Shown here: positions 18,989 through 35,748 of the stretch, piece after piece
How the letters are laid out: each line of letters begins with the position of its first letter
Numbering within the stretch: position 1 is the stretch's first letter
NCBI GenBank assembly: GCA_036675265.1
Contig: JAKFFJ010000017.1
Span: forward strand, 1-64,000
Reading direction: 5' to 3'
DNA length: 64,000 nucleotides
DNA from: CAMPJU01 sp036675265
GTDB taxonomy: Bacteria > Pseudomonadota > Gammaproteobacteria > Xanthomonadales > Xanthomonadaceae
The notes under the pieces: model-generated
The model's database searches: none
Told to the model about the DNA's origin: nothing
The model's input: only the letters and a program-made list of their open reading frames with translations
Made by a program: the position numbers and the translations under genes

Positions 18989-20052
18989 TCGCCGCGCCGG
19001 AATGGCTCGGATCGTTTGCCTGGCCGTGGTGGCTGGCGGCGTTGCCATTGCCGCTGCTCGCGCGCTGGCTGCTGCCGCGGCGCCGCGCCGGGGGCCCCGC
19101 GCTCCGCGTGCCCTGGGGAGCGCGCCTCCAGTCGGTCGCGGCCGCCGGCGGGCGTTCCCGCGCGGTCGCCGGCGCCGGCGTGCTCGCCTGGCTGGCCTGG
19201 GGATTGTTGTGCGTTGCCGCCGCGCGCCCGCAGGCACTCGGCGCGCCCCTCGCGCCGCCACAGGCCGGACGCGACATGATGCTCGCGGTGGACCTCTCCG
19301 GCAGCATGGGCGAGGTCGACATGGAACTCGGCGGTCGTCCCGTCGACCGCCTGACGGCGGCGAAGGCGGTGCTTGCCGACTTCCTCGACCGACGCGCCGG
19401 TGATCGCGTCGGCCTGGTGGTGTTCGGCGAGCGCGCGTATGCGCTGACACCGATGACACGCGACCTGGCGTCCGTGCGCACGCAGCTGGAGGACAGCGTG
19501 GTGGCGCTCGCCGGGCGCGAGACCGCGATCGGCGATGCGATCGGCCTGGCGACCAAGCGGCTGGTGTCGGCGCGCGACACGGCGACGCCGGATGCCGACG
19601 ACGGCAGCCGCGACGACACGCAGGTGCTGGTGCTGCTCACCGACGGCGTGAACACCGCGGGCGTGCTGGATCCGCGCAAGGCGGCCGAGCTGGCGCGCGA
19701 TGCCGGCGTCCGCATCCACACGATCGGCTTCGGCACCGAGTCCGGGGCGTTGTCGTTGTTCGGGTTGTCGCTGCCGGGGCCGGCCGGCGGCGGCATCGAC
19801 GAGGAGGCACTGGCCTCCATCGCCGACACGACCGGCGGCCGGTACTTCCGCGCGCGCGACACCGCGTCGCTGGCCGGCATCTATGCCGAGCTGGACCGGA
19901 TCGAACCGGTCGAGCGTCCGGGAGAACCGGTGCGCCCGCGGATCGAACGCTACCCCCTGCCGCTGGGTGCCGCGCTCGCGGTGGCCTTGCTCGCCTTTGC
20001 ATGGCCGCGCGGGCGCGCCCGTCGCGTCCGCGCAACCACGGAGCCGGCGTGA
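18985..20052 (+). CDS. vWA-domain membrane protein (BatA-like)
   Basis: 355 residues. Two N-terminal transmembrane helices (about 10-30 and 58-80), a periplasm- or cytoplasm-facing vWA domain with an intact MIDAS start (VDLSGSMG, about 103-110; later TDG), and a C-terminal helix at about 320-345. Metal-dependent adhesion-type domain that assembles with the MoxR ATPase. GTG 18985 has GGAGG upstream and overlaps the previous stop. Confidence 0.88.
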   Translation: MIAAPEWLGSFAWPWWLAALPLPLLARWLLPRRRAGGPALRVPWGARLQSVAAAGGRSRAVAGAGVLAWLAWGLLCVAAARPQALGAPLAPPQAGRDMMLAVDLSGSMGEVDMELGGRPVDRLTAAKAVLADFLDRRAGDRVGLVVFGERAYALTPMTRDLASVRTQLEDSVVALAGRETAIGDAIGLATKRLVSARDTATPDADDGSRDDTQVLVLLTDGVNTAGVLDPRKAAELARDAGVRIHTIGFGTESGALSLFGLSLPGPAGGGIDEEALASIADTTGGRYFRARDTASLAGIYAELDRIEPVERPGEPVRPRIERYPLPLGAALAVALLAFAWPRGRARRVRATTEPA

Positions 20053-21836
20053 TGGACGCCGCCTTCGCCGGGTTCTCCGCCCTCCACCTGTTGCGGCCGC
20101 AATGGCTGTGGGCCCTGCTGGCGTTGCCGCTGCTGGGCTGGTGGTGGCGTCGTCGCCGCCTGCGCGCGAGTGCCTGGCGCGACGCCGTCGATGCGCACCT
20201 GTTGCCGCACCTGCTCGACGCGGGCGCGGGCAGGCGGGGCCGCCTTGGCTGGATCGCGGCGGCATGCGCCTACGCGCTCGCGGTCGTGGCGCTGTCGGGC
20301 CCGAGCTGGCGCCAGGTCGCGCAACCGAGCTGGCAGGCACCGGCGCCGCTCGTGGTCGCACTGGACCTGTCGACGGCCATGCTCGCGACCGACCTCCCGC
20401 CTTCGCGGCTGCTGCAGGCACGCGCCAAGCTAGCGGGGCTGCTAAGAACGCGTGCCGGGGGGCAGGTGGGCCTCGTCGCGTATGCGGGCGATGCGTTCAC
20501 CGTGGCGCCGTTGACGGACGACGTCGCGAACGTGGCGCTGTACCTGGACGCGCTCGATCCGTCGGTGATGCCGGTCGACGGCCAGCGCAGCGACCGCGCG
20601 GTCGAGTGGTCGGCCCGCCTGCTGCGGCAGGCGGGGTTCGATCACGGCGACATCCTGCTGCTCACCGACCATGCCGACGGCGAAGCCGTGGCGGCCGCCA
20701 CCACGGCGCGCGCCGAGGGCTACCGGGTGTCCGCGCTCGGCCTGGGGACGCCGTCGGGGTCGGCCTATCGCGCCCCCGCCGGGGGCATCGCGCATGCGCG
20801 GCTGGACGCGGCCTCGCTGCAGGCGCTGGCGGCGGCCGGTGGCGGCACCTACGCGCCGTTGTCGCCCGACCCGTCGGACCTCCGGGCGCTCGGCGTGCTC
20901 GAACCACGCCTGGAAGGCGTGGACGCGAGGGTCGGCGACGCACGGAGCCGCGCCTGGCAGGATGGCGGGTTCTGGCTGCTACCGCCATTGATGTTGCTCG
21001 CGCTGCTTGCGTTCCGCCGAGGCGGCGCGGCGGCCGCGGTGTTGCTGCTCGTGTGGCTGCCGATGCGGCCCGCCGCCGCGGTCGAGGCCGAAGACCTGTG
21101 GCAACGCCCCGACCAGCAGGCCCACGAACAGTTGATGCGCGGCGCCGAGGCGTACCGCGCGGGCGACTTCGACGAGGCGGTGGCGGCCTGGCGCGGATTG
21201 CCCGGGGCCGACGCGCAATACAACCTCGGCAATGCGCACGCGAAGGCCGGCCGCTACCGCGAGGCCATCGCGGCGTACGACCGCGCGCTCGCACGGGAAC
21301 CCGGCATGGCCGACGCGATCGCCAACCGCGCCGCCGTGCAGGCGTTGCTCGACAAGGCCCCCTCCGGCCCGGGTGGCGAGGGCGACACCGGCGACAGCGA
21401 TGAAGGCGAAGGCCGGCAGGGCGGCGGCGAAGGCGCGCCGACCGACGAGGCCCCGTCCGCCGGGTCGGGCGAATCGTCGTCCGGTCCGGGAAGCGACACG
21501 CCGCCACCGTCGGGATCCGGCGAGGACGGCGAGCCGGGCGAAGACGCCCCCGGTGCACCGCAGGATCCCGGGGTGGTCGACGCGGAGGCGCAGCGCGCGG
21601 CGGATGCCGCGCAACGCGAGCGCATGCGGCGCGCCTTGCAGGGTCGCGAGGCAGGCAGCGAGGACGCCGGCGAGCCAGGCGCGGACGCGGCGCGCCCGGC
21701 CGAGACTGCCGCCGAGCGCGAACGTCGGATCGCCAACGAAGCGTGGTTGCAGCGCGTGCCGGACGATCCGGGCGGACTGTTGCGCCGCAAGTTCGCGCTG
21801 GAGTACCAGCGCCGGCAACTGGAGGGACGCCGCTGA
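20052..21836 (+). CDS. vWA plus TPR membrane protein (BatB/BatC-like fusion)
   Basis: 594 residues. N-terminal transmembrane helices, a vWA domain (about 98-290), a further helix pair (about 305-350), then TPR units (AEAYRAGDFDEAVAAWRGL; YNLGNAHAKAGRYREAIAAYDRAL) and a long acidic Gly/Ser/Glu/Asp-rich tail. It therefore fuses what are separate BatB and BatC proteins in other bacteria. The MIDAS motif is degenerate: DLSTAM instead of DxSxS, so metal binding may be weakened. Overlaps both neighbours. Confidence 0.87.
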   Translation: MDAAFAGFSALHLLRPQWLWALLALPLLGWWWRRRRLRASAWRDAVDAHLLPHLLDAGAGRRGRLGWIAAACAYALAVVALSGPSWRQVAQPSWQAPAPLVVALDLSTAMLATDLPPSRLLQARAKLAGLLRTRAGGQVGLVAYAGDAFTVAPLTDDVANVALYLDALDPSVMPVDGQRSDRAVEWSARLLRQAGFDHGDILLLTDHADGEAVAAATTARAEGYRVSALGLGTPSGSAYRAPAGGIAHARLDAASLQALAAAGGGTYAPLSPDPSDLRALGVLEPRLEGVDARVGDARSRAWQDGGFWLLPPLMLLALLAFRRGGAAAAVLLLVWLPMRPAAAVEAEDLWQRPDQQAHEQLMRGAEAYRAGDFDEAVAAWRGLPGADAQYNLGNAHAKAGRYREAIAAYDRALAREPGMADAIANRAAVQALLDKAPSGPGGEGDTGDSDEGEGRQGGGEGAPTDEAPSAGSGESSSGPGSDTPPPSGSGEDGEPGEDAPGAPQDPGVVDAEAQRAADAAQRERMRRALQGREAGSEDAGEPGADAARPAETAAERERRIANEAWLQRVPDDPGGLLRRKFALEYQRRQLEGRR

Positions 21837-23512
21837 TGCGCGCGATGTTGCTTGCGGTGCTCCTGTTGCTGGTCCCCGGCATGGCACAGGCCGAGGCGCG
21901 CGCGTGGCTGGACCGCGACCGTATCGTGCTCGGCGAAAGCGCCACGCTCAACATCGAGACGGACCAGCCGGGCGTGTCCGCGCCGGACTACGGCGCGCTG
22001 CGCGGCGACTTCCGGCTCAGCGGCCACAGCAGCCGGCGCAGCCTGGAACGGCGCAATGGACAGGCCGTGTCGCGTTCGCTGTTCGCAGTGGCACTGGAAC
22101 CGCGGCGCGCCGGCGTGATCGGCATCCCGGGCATCGTCGTCGGGGGCGAGCGGACGTCCCCGGTCACGCTGACCGTGCTGCCGCGGGACGCCGGTGCCGC
22201 GCCGGCACGCGCGGGCGAAGCCGTGTTCATCGAGACGGAAGTCGACGACACGGCGCCCTACGTGCAGCAGTCCGTCGGCATCGTCGTCCGCCTGCACCAC
22301 GCCGTGCCCCTGGTGACCGGCGAGCTCGACGTCCAGCCGCCGGAGGGGGCAACCCTCCGGCGCGTGGGCGAGGACATCCAGTACACGCGCGAACTCGCGG
22401 GCCGCCGCTACAGCGTGCTCGAGCGCCGCTTCCTGCTGATCCCCGAGCGCAGCGGCACGCTGGTGCTCCCGGGAGCGGTGTTCGAGGGGCGCGGCATCGG
22501 CGGGTTCTTCGACGACCTGTTCGGCGACGGCGTCGGCGACCGCCTGCAGGCGCGCGGGCGCGCGGCGACGCTAGACGTGCAACCGGTGCCGGCCAATGCG
22601 CCGCAACCGTGGCTGCCGCTGCACGACCTGCGGTTGCGCTATGCCACCGTGCCACGCACCGCGCGCGCCGGCGAGGCGGCGACGGTGGTGGTGGAGGCGA
22701 CCGTCGACGGCGCGGGCGCGGCGTCCGTGCCCGAACTCGTCCTGCCGGTCGGCGACGGCGCGCAGGTCTTCGCCGAGCCGGCGCAGGTCGACGAGCGCCT
22801 GCGGGACGGCCGCCCCCGGGCGACGATCACGCGCCGGTTCTCGATCGTGCCGGCGCGCGCGGGCACGTTGCGCATCGAAGGCCCGTCACTGGCCTGGTGG
22901 GACGTGCAGGCCGACGCCGCGCGCACGGCATCCTTGCCGGCGATCCAGCTGGAGGTGGCGCCCGGGCAGGGTGCGTTCGCCGCTGCGCCGGCGGGACCTT
23001 CGATGCCCGGCGCGGGCACCGCGCCGTCCGTCGATCCTGCGCGGGACGTGACCGGCTGGATCCGCGTCCCCGGCGTGCAGGGCGAGGCCCGGCCCTGGGC
23101 GGTCGTCGCGGTGGGCTTCGCGTTGTTGTGGCTGGTGACGCTGGCCTGGGGCCTGGGCCGGCGCAACGCGCCGGTGCCGGTCGCGGTCCCCGGGGCCCCG
23201 ACGCACGGTCAGGCGACCTCGGCCGCCTTGCGGCGCGCACTCCAGGGGGGCGACCTTGGTGACGTCCTGCACGCGCTCCGGGACCTGGCACCCGCCGGTG
23301 CCGCGGGCACGGCGGGCGGTTGGCACGCGCTGCTCGCCGATCCGGCGCAACGCGAAGCCGTCGAAGCGATCGAGCTCGCACGCTGGGGCCAGGGCGATCC
23401 CGCGGCCGCGCGCGTCCAGGCGCGCAAGGCCTTCGCCCGCGGTGCGCGTTGGCGTGGCACGGCCGCGGATCCGCAGCCAAGGGAACCGTTGCCGCCGCTT
23501 TATCCGGAGTGA
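21836..23512 (+). CDS. BatD-family protein (oxygen tolerance)
   Basis: 558 residues. Signal peptide 1-20 (GMAQA), large periplasmic beta-rich region (about 21-410) and one transmembrane helix at about 420-442, with a cytoplasmic helical tail. This is the BatD layout and closes the moxR-BatD operon. Its 3' end overlaps the stop of the convergent minus-strand kinase gene by 13 bases. Confidence 0.85.
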   Translation: MRAMLLAVLLLLVPGMAQAEARAWLDRDRIVLGESATLNIETDQPGVSAPDYGALRGDFRLSGHSSRRSLERRNGQAVSRSLFAVALEPRRAGVIGIPGIVVGGERTSPVTLTVLPRDAGAAPARAGEAVFIETEVDDTAPYVQQSVGIVVRLHHAVPLVTGELDVQPPEGATLRRVGEDIQYTRELAGRRYSVLERRFLLIPERSGTLVLPGAVFEGRGIGGFFDDLFGDGVGDRLQARGRAATLDVQPVPANAPQPWLPLHDLRLRYATVPRTARAGEAATVVVEATVDGAGAASVPELVLPVGDGAQVFAEPAQVDERLRDGRPRATITRRFSIVPARAGTLRIEGPSLAWWDVQADAARTASLPAIQLEVAPGQGAFAAAPAGPSMPGAGTAPSVDPARDVTGWIRVPGVQGEARPWAVVAVGFALLWLVTLAWGLGRRNAPVPVAVPGAPTHGQATSAALRRALQGGDLGDVLHALRDLAPAGAAGTAGGWHALLADPAQREAVEAIELARWGQGDPAAARVQARKAFARGARWRGTAADPQPREPLPPLYPE

Positions 23513-24164
23513 GCCAGCGGCAGCGTGCAACGCAGGCACAGGCGGCCGTCGTGGTCGGTGGCCTCGAGCGTGCCACCATGCGCGCGCGCGATCGCGGAGG
23601 CCACGAGCAATCGCAGGCCCAGGCTGTCCTCGTCCGGATGCGGCAATGGCTGCGCCAGCAGGGCGCCTCCGGTGCCCCCGGCGCCGCCGGTTGCCAGGAC
23701 GTCGATGCTCAGGCGGTCGTCCCGGCTGCGCACGCGCACCAGGGGCGTCGCGCCGCCGGCGTGGGCCTTTGCATGTTCGAGCAGCGTGCGCAGCAACTGC
23801 ACCAGCCGCCGCTGGTCGCCCAGGACGGTGGCGAGCAGGGCGTCGTCGTCGATGTCGGCGGGTGCGCCCCCGGCGCAACCCGCGCCGGTCATCGCCACCT
23901 CCAGCAGCTGCACCGGTTCGACCCGGGTCGTGGTGCCCAGCAACCGGTCCTGGCCTGCGCGCAGCCAGTCGTCGAGCTCGTCGATCATGCCGCCCAGCCG
24001 GCGCGTCTGCCGTTCGATGAGGTCGTAGAGTTCCTGCTGGCGCGTCGCGTCGAGCTCCCCGCTACGCAACAGGTAGGCCGCGGTCTGCAGCGGGGCAAGC
24101 GGACCGCGCAGGTCGTGGGCCAGGCGTTCGAGTCCCCGCAGCCCGGAGCGTGTCGCCTCGTCGC

Positions 24165-24168
<4 letters not shown>
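23500..24168 (-). CDS. Histidine-kinase-like protein with degenerate ATP-binding domain
   Basis: 222 residues, soluble. The HisKA segment has the phospho-acceptor His in LAHDLRGPLAPLQ (about residue 18). The following domain has the position of HATPase_c, but the N-box reads RTLLEHAKAHAGG with no Asn, and no clear DxGxG is seen; only the SLGLRLLVASAIARAHGG end resembles the G2 box. It may be a phosphotransfer or pseudokinase partner of the two hybrid kinases upstream. Its ATG overlaps the stop of the next gene by four bases. Confidence 0.75.
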
Positions 24169-31390
<7,222 letters not shown>

Positions 31391-31563
31391 GCGGTGTCTC
31401 TCCCCGTCAGGCGATATCTTGTCTGGGCGTAGCTCCCCAAGCTCCCGAACATACCGCAGGCGTGGTCCGGAACGTGTGCAGGGGCTCACGTCGCGAGCGC
31501 CCGGCTCGTTCAGGTGGACGGGGGCCCGGTGCTAAGCTCGGCGCCGTTTTCGGGGGAAAATCG

Positions 31564-32883
31564 ATGAACGACACCACGCCGCCGGGCGCCGCGAAGCACG
31601 CGCGCCTGCCGCTGCACTGGAAGATGGCGATCGGCTTCGTGGCCGGGCTGCTGCTGGGCCTCGTGGCCCATTACGTCTCCGGCGCGGACGCCCCCTGGGT
31701 GCAATGGCTGACCAGCCACGTGACCCAGCCCGCGGGTGCGCTGTTCCTCCGCCTGATCTTCATGCTGGTCATCCCGCTGCTGTTTTCGGCGCTGGTGGTG
31801 GGCATCGCCGAGATGGGCGATATCCGCTCGCTGGGGCGGGTCGGCTGGCGGACCCTGGCCTACACGGTGGTGGTCTCGGGCATCGCGGTCGTGATCGGCC
31901 TGGTGCTGGTGAACTGGCTGGAGCCGGGCGCGGGGGTCGACCCTGTCGCCGCCCAGCAGATGCTGGTCGAGGGGTCCGAGCGGGCCAGTGCCATCGTCCG
32001 TTCCAGCGAGGACCAGCCGCAGGGCCTCGACATGCTCGTGTCCATCGTGCCCAGCAACATCGTCACCGCGGCCGCGGAAAACTCGATCCTGGCGGTGATG
32101 TTCTTCGCGCTGATGATCGGCATCGGCCTGGTCATGGCGAAGACCGCGGCCGCCCGGTCCCTCCAGCAGGCGATCGAAGGGCTGTTCGACGTGTCGATGA
32201 CGCTCATCGGCCTGGTGATCCGGCTCGCCCCGTACGCGGTGTTCTGCTTCATGTTCAACCTGGCCGCGCTGTTCGGCTGGGACCTGCTGGTGCGCCTGGG
32301 CGCCTATGTCGGCGTGGTGGTGCTGGCGCTGTCGATCCACATGTTCGTGGTGTATTCGCTGGCGCTGAAGTTGGTTGGCGGCTATTCGCCGCTGCGGTTC
32401 TTCCGGAACTCGCAGGAGGCGATGGTGATGGCGTTCTCGACGGCCTCGTCGAACGCCACGCTGCCCACCGCGCTGAAGGTGGCGGAGGAGGATCTCGGGC
32501 TGCCGCGCCGGATCTCGCGCTTCGTGCTGACCGTGGGTGCGACCGCCAACCAGAACGGCACTGCGCTGTTCGAGGGCGTCACCGTGCTGTTCCTGGCGCA
32601 GTTCTTCGGGATCGAGCTGGGCCTGGGGCAACAGGTGACGGTGATGCTGGTCTGCATCCTCGGCGGCATCGGCACTGCCGGCGTCCCCGCGGGTTCGCTG
32701 CCGGTGGTGGCGCTGATCTGCGCGATGGTCGGCGTCCCGCCGGAAGGCATCGGCCTGATCCTGGGCGTCGACCGCTTCCTGGACATGTGCCGGACCACCC
32801 TCAACGTCACCGGCGACCTGGCCTGCGCCGTCGTCGTGTCGCGCGGCGAACCGACCGACGCAGCGGTGCCGGCGTCCGCCTGA
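31564..32883 (+). CDS. Dicarboxylate/amino acid:cation symporter (DAACS family)
   Basis: 439 residues, inner membrane. Family motifs: the serine-rich reentrant loop AFSTASSNATLP (about 302-313), GATANQNGTALFEG (the NMDGT-type cation and substrate site, about 333) and GVDRFLDMCRTTLNVTGD. Takes up glutamate/aspartate or C4-dicarboxylates with H+ or Na+. Substrate cannot be told; QNGT in place of the usual NMDGT is a variation seen in some members. ATG 31564 has GGGGGAAA upstream. Separate from the divergent kinase operon. Confidence 0.9.
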   Translation: MNDTTPPGAAKHARLPLHWKMAIGFVAGLLLGLVAHYVSGADAPWVQWLTSHVTQPAGALFLRLIFMLVIPLLFSALVVGIAEMGDIRSLGRVGWRTLAYTVVVSGIAVVIGLVLVNWLEPGAGVDPVAAQQMLVEGSERASAIVRSSEDQPQGLDMLVSIVPSNIVTAAAENSILAVMFFALMIGIGLVMAKTAAARSLQQAIEGLFDVSMTLIGLVIRLAPYAVFCFMFNLAALFGWDLLVRLGAYVGVVVLALSIHMFVVYSLALKLVGGYSPLRFFRNSQEAMVMAFSTASSNATLPTALKVAEEDLGLPRRISRFVLTVGATANQNGTALFEGVTVLFLAQFFGIELGLGQQVTVMLVCILGGIGTAGVPAGSLPVVALICAMVGVPPEGIGLILGVDRFLDMCRTTLNVTGDLACAVVVSRGEPTDAAVPASA

Positions 32884-32907
32884 GCGGACAGCCCGGGCGG
32901 CGGGTGG

Positions 32908-32913
32908 GACAAT
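32908..32913 (+). promoter_or_regulatory. Possible -10 element of tkt
   Basis: GACAAT in GGGACAATGGCGGCC, the same context as the -10 of the tRNA-Gly gene (CATAATGGCGGCC at 59754). If correct, the upstream ATG at 32912 is part of the promoter and translation starts at 32942. No good -35. Confidence 0.35.
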
Positions 32914-32941
32914 GGCGGCCGACCTTGCCGCCGAGCCCGCC

Positions 32942-34948
32942 ATGCCCCCTGCCGACACCGCCTCGAAGCCGTCCCGCCGCGACCTCGCCAACGCGATCCG
33001 CTTCCTGGCCGCCGACGCGGTGCAGGCGGCGAATTCCGGCCACCCCGGCATGCCGATGGGCATGGCGGACATCGCCGAGGTGCTCTGGAACGACTTCCTG
33101 ACCCACAACCCGAACAACCCGGGGTGGTTCAACCGCGACCGCTTCGTGCTGTCCAACGGCCACGGGTCGATGCTGCAGTACGCGCTGCTGCACCTGTCCG
33201 GGTACGACCTTTCGATCGACGACCTCCGGAACTTCCGGCAACTGGAATCGAAGACGCCGGGCCATCCCGAGAACTTCATGACGCCGGGCGTGGAAACGAC
33301 CACCGGGCCGCTGGGGCAGGGCTTCGCCAACGCCGTGGGCATGGCGCTGGCCGAGAAGCTGCTGGCGCAGCGCTTCAACCGGCCCGAGCACGCGGTCGTC
33401 GACCACCGCACGTGGGTGTTCATGGGCGACGGCTGCCTGATGGAGGGCATCTCGCACGAGGCGGCCTCGCTGGCGGGCACCTGGGGCCTGCACAAGCTGG
33501 TGGCCTTCTGGGACGACAACCACATCAGCATCGACGGCGACACGGCGGGCTGGTTCACCGACGACACGCCCGCCAGGTTCGAGGCGTACGGCTGGAACGT
33601 CGTGCGGGGCGTCGACGGGCACGACGCGGATGCGATCAAGGCCGCGATCGAGGCGGCGCTGCGGGAGCAGGACAAGCCGACGCTCATCTGCTGCCGCACC
33701 ACCATCGGGTTCGGCGCCCCGACCAAGGCGGGCAAGGAATCGAGCCACGGCGCGCCGCTGGGGGTCGACGAGATCGCCGCGTGCCGCACGGGGCTGTGCT
33801 GGGAGCACGAGGCGTTCCATGTGCCGGAGGCCATTTACGACGGCTGGCGCGCGAAGAACGCCGGCACGGTGCGCGAGGCGCAGTGGAACCAGGCGTTCGA
33901 CCGGTACGCGGCGCAGTATCCGCAGCTGGCGGACGAGCTGGTGCGCCGGTCGCACGGCGAGCTGCCCGAAGGGTTCGCCGAGGCGGCGAACGCGTATGTC
34001 GCGAAGCTGCAGGCGGAAGGCAAGGTGGTCGCCTCGCGCAAGGCCTCGCAGATGGCGATCGAGGCGTTCGCGCCGCTGTTGCCCGAACTGGTGGGTGGCT
34101 CGGCGGACCTGGCGCATTCCAACCTGACGTTGTGGAGCGGAAGCAAGTCGGTCGCGACCGATGATGCCGATGCGAACTACATCTACTTCGGCGTGCGCGA
34201 GTTCGCGATGACCGCGATCAGCAACGGGCTGGCGCTGCATGGCGGGTTCATCCCGTACGACGCGACGTTCCTGGTGTTCAGCGACTACGCGCGCAACGCG
34301 GTGCGGATGAGCGCGCTGATGGGCGCACGGGCCATCCACGTGTACACGCACGACTCGATCGGGCTGGGCGAGGACGGGCCGACGCACCAGCCGGTGGAGC
34401 ACCTGGCGTCGCTGCGCCATATCCCGGGCAACGATGTCTGGCGGCCGTGCGATGCCGTGGAGTCGGCGGCGTGCTGGCGGGAGGCGATCCAGCGTGGCGA
34501 TGGTCCGAGCTGCCTGGTGTTCTCGCGGCAGAACCTCGCGCACCAGCCGCGGACGGAGGCGCAGGTGCGCGACATCGCGCGCGGCGGGTACGTGCTGCGC
34601 GATTCGAAGGGGGCGCCGGAGCTGATCCTGGTCGCGACCGGTTCGGAAGTCGGCCTGGCCATGGACGCGGCCGCCCAGCTGGGCGACGGCGTCCGGGTCG
34701 TGTCGATGCCGTCGACCGACGTGTTCGACCGGCAGGACGCTGCGTACCGGGAGGCGGTCCTGCCGAACGCCTGCCGCAAGCGGGTGGCGATCGAGGCCGG
34801 GATCACCGATTTCTGGCGCAAGTACGTCGGCCTGGACGGGGCGGTGGTCGGCATCGACCGGTTCGGCGCTTCCGCGCCCGGCGACGTGCTGATGAAGCAC
34901 TTCGGCTTCACCGTCGACAACGTCGTCAGGGTTGCCCGGTCCCTCTGA
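32942..34948 (+). CDS. tkt: Transketolase
   Basis: 668 residues, usual length. Thiamine-diphosphate enzyme transferring two-carbon units between sugar phosphates in the pentose phosphate pathway. Visible: NSGHPGMPMGMADIAEVLW, SNGHGSMLQYALLHL, ETTTGPLGQGFANAVGMA, the ThDP/Mg motif FMGDGCLMEGISHEAASLAG, and the pyrimidine region with EDGPTHQPVEHLASLR. Start: ATG 32942 gives the family N-terminus (ADTASKPSRRDLANAIRF); ATG 32912 in the same frame overlaps a putative -10. Confidence 0.96.
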   Translation: MPPADTASKPSRRDLANAIRFLAADAVQAANSGHPGMPMGMADIAEVLWNDFLTHNPNNPGWFNRDRFVLSNGHGSMLQYALLHLSGYDLSIDDLRNFRQLESKTPGHPENFMTPGVETTTGPLGQGFANAVGMALAEKLLAQRFNRPEHAVVDHRTWVFMGDGCLMEGISHEAASLAGTWGLHKLVAFWDDNHISIDGDTAGWFTDDTPARFEAYGWNVVRGVDGHDADAIKAAIEAALREQDKPTLICCRTTIGFGAPTKAGKESSHGAPLGVDEIAACRTGLCWEHEAFHVPEAIYDGWRAKNAGTVREAQWNQAFDRYAAQYPQLADELVRRSHGELPEGFAEAANAYVAKLQAEGKVVASRKASQMAIEAFAPLLPELVGGSADLAHSNLTLWSGSKSVATDDADANYIYFGVREFAMTAISNGLALHGGFIPYDATFLVFSDYARNAVRMSALMGARAIHVYTHDSIGLGEDGPTHQPVEHLASLRHIPGNDVWRPCDAVESAACWREAIQRGDGPSCLVFSRQNLAHQPRTEAQVRDIARGGYVLRDSKGAPELILVATGSEVGLAMDAAAQLGDGVRVVSMPSTDVFDRQDAAYREAVLPNACRKRVAIEAGITDFWRKYVGLDGAVVGIDRFGASAPGDVLMKHFGFTVDNVVRVARSL

Positions 34949-34954
34949 GGACGG

Positions 34955-35710
34955 TCAGGCGAACAGCAGCTTCGCCGCGGCGACCAGCAGGACCACGCCC
35001 AGCGCTTGGCGCAGCGTCCTGGCCGGCAGCCATTGCAGGCCGAGCTGGGTGCCGAGCAGGGCACCCAGGGCGACGGCAACGAGCCAGGCCGGCAGCGCCG
35101 ACGGCACGCTCCCGCCGGCCAGCACCAGGCCGGACAGCGCCGTCGCCGAATTGATCCAGACGAAGGCCACCGAGGTGCCGCTCGCTTCGCGCGTCGGCAT
35201 CCAGTGCGCGAACAGCAGCACCGGGGTCAGGAAGATCGCGCCGCCGGTGCCGGTGAGGCCCGACAGGACGCCGATGCCGGCACCGACGACCAGCGCAGGG
35301 ATCCAGGGCACTTGTCGTCCCACCGACGCGCGATCCTGCGCCTCGGCATCGCGCGCGGCGCGGAACACGCCGACGGCGGCCGCGACCAGCACCAGGCCGA
35401 GGAGGATCGAATAACCCGCGCGCGGCAACTGGACCTGTGCCGCCACGAAGGCGGCCGGCGCGGAGGCCACCACGAACGGCACGACGTTGCGCCAGCGCAC
35501 GTGCCCGCCGCGCCAGAACCGCACGAGGCCGATGCCACCGGCGAGCAGGTTCAATGCAAGCGCGGTCGGCCGCATGTCCTCCGGCGCGAGTCCCGCCAGC
35601 GCCATCGTCGCGATGTAGCCGGAGGCGCCGGCATGCCCGACCGACGTGTAGAGGACGGCGACGGCGAACAGCAGCCCTGCCAGCAGCAGGCCGGTGGTCG
35701 TCGCGTCCAT
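34955..35710 (-). CDS. TauE/SafE-family (DUF81) permease
   Basis: 251 residues with about seven or eight hydrophobic helices and the TauE/SafE signatures SVGHAGASGYIATMALAGL near the N-terminus and GVLSGLTGTGGAIFLTPVL in the middle. Probable exporter of sulfite, sulfoacetate or related anions; the substrate is undetermined. It follows the S1/P1 nuclease gene with a 38-base gap on the same strand and is convergent with tkt. Confidence 0.85.
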   Translation of the reverse strand: MDATTTGLLLAGLLFAVAVLYTSVGHAGASGYIATMALAGLAPEDMRPTALALNLLAGGIGLVRFWRGGHVRWRNVVPFVVASAPAAFVAAQVQLPRAGYSILLGLVLVAAAVGVFRAARDAEAQDRASVGRQVPWIPALVVGAGIGVLSGLTGTGGAIFLTPVLLFAHWMPTREASGTSVAFVWINSATALSGLVLAGGSVPSALPAWLVAVALGALLGTQLGLQWLPARTLRQALGVVLLVAAAKLLFA

Positions 35711-35748
35711 CGATCAGTCGCGCGACGCCGGCAGGGCCCCGGCGCGGA

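Noticed and set aside
32912..32941. Upstream ATG of transketolase
   Set aside because: It overlaps a -10-like GACAAT in the same context as the tRNA promoter, and the extra residues are not family-like. Not fully excluded.
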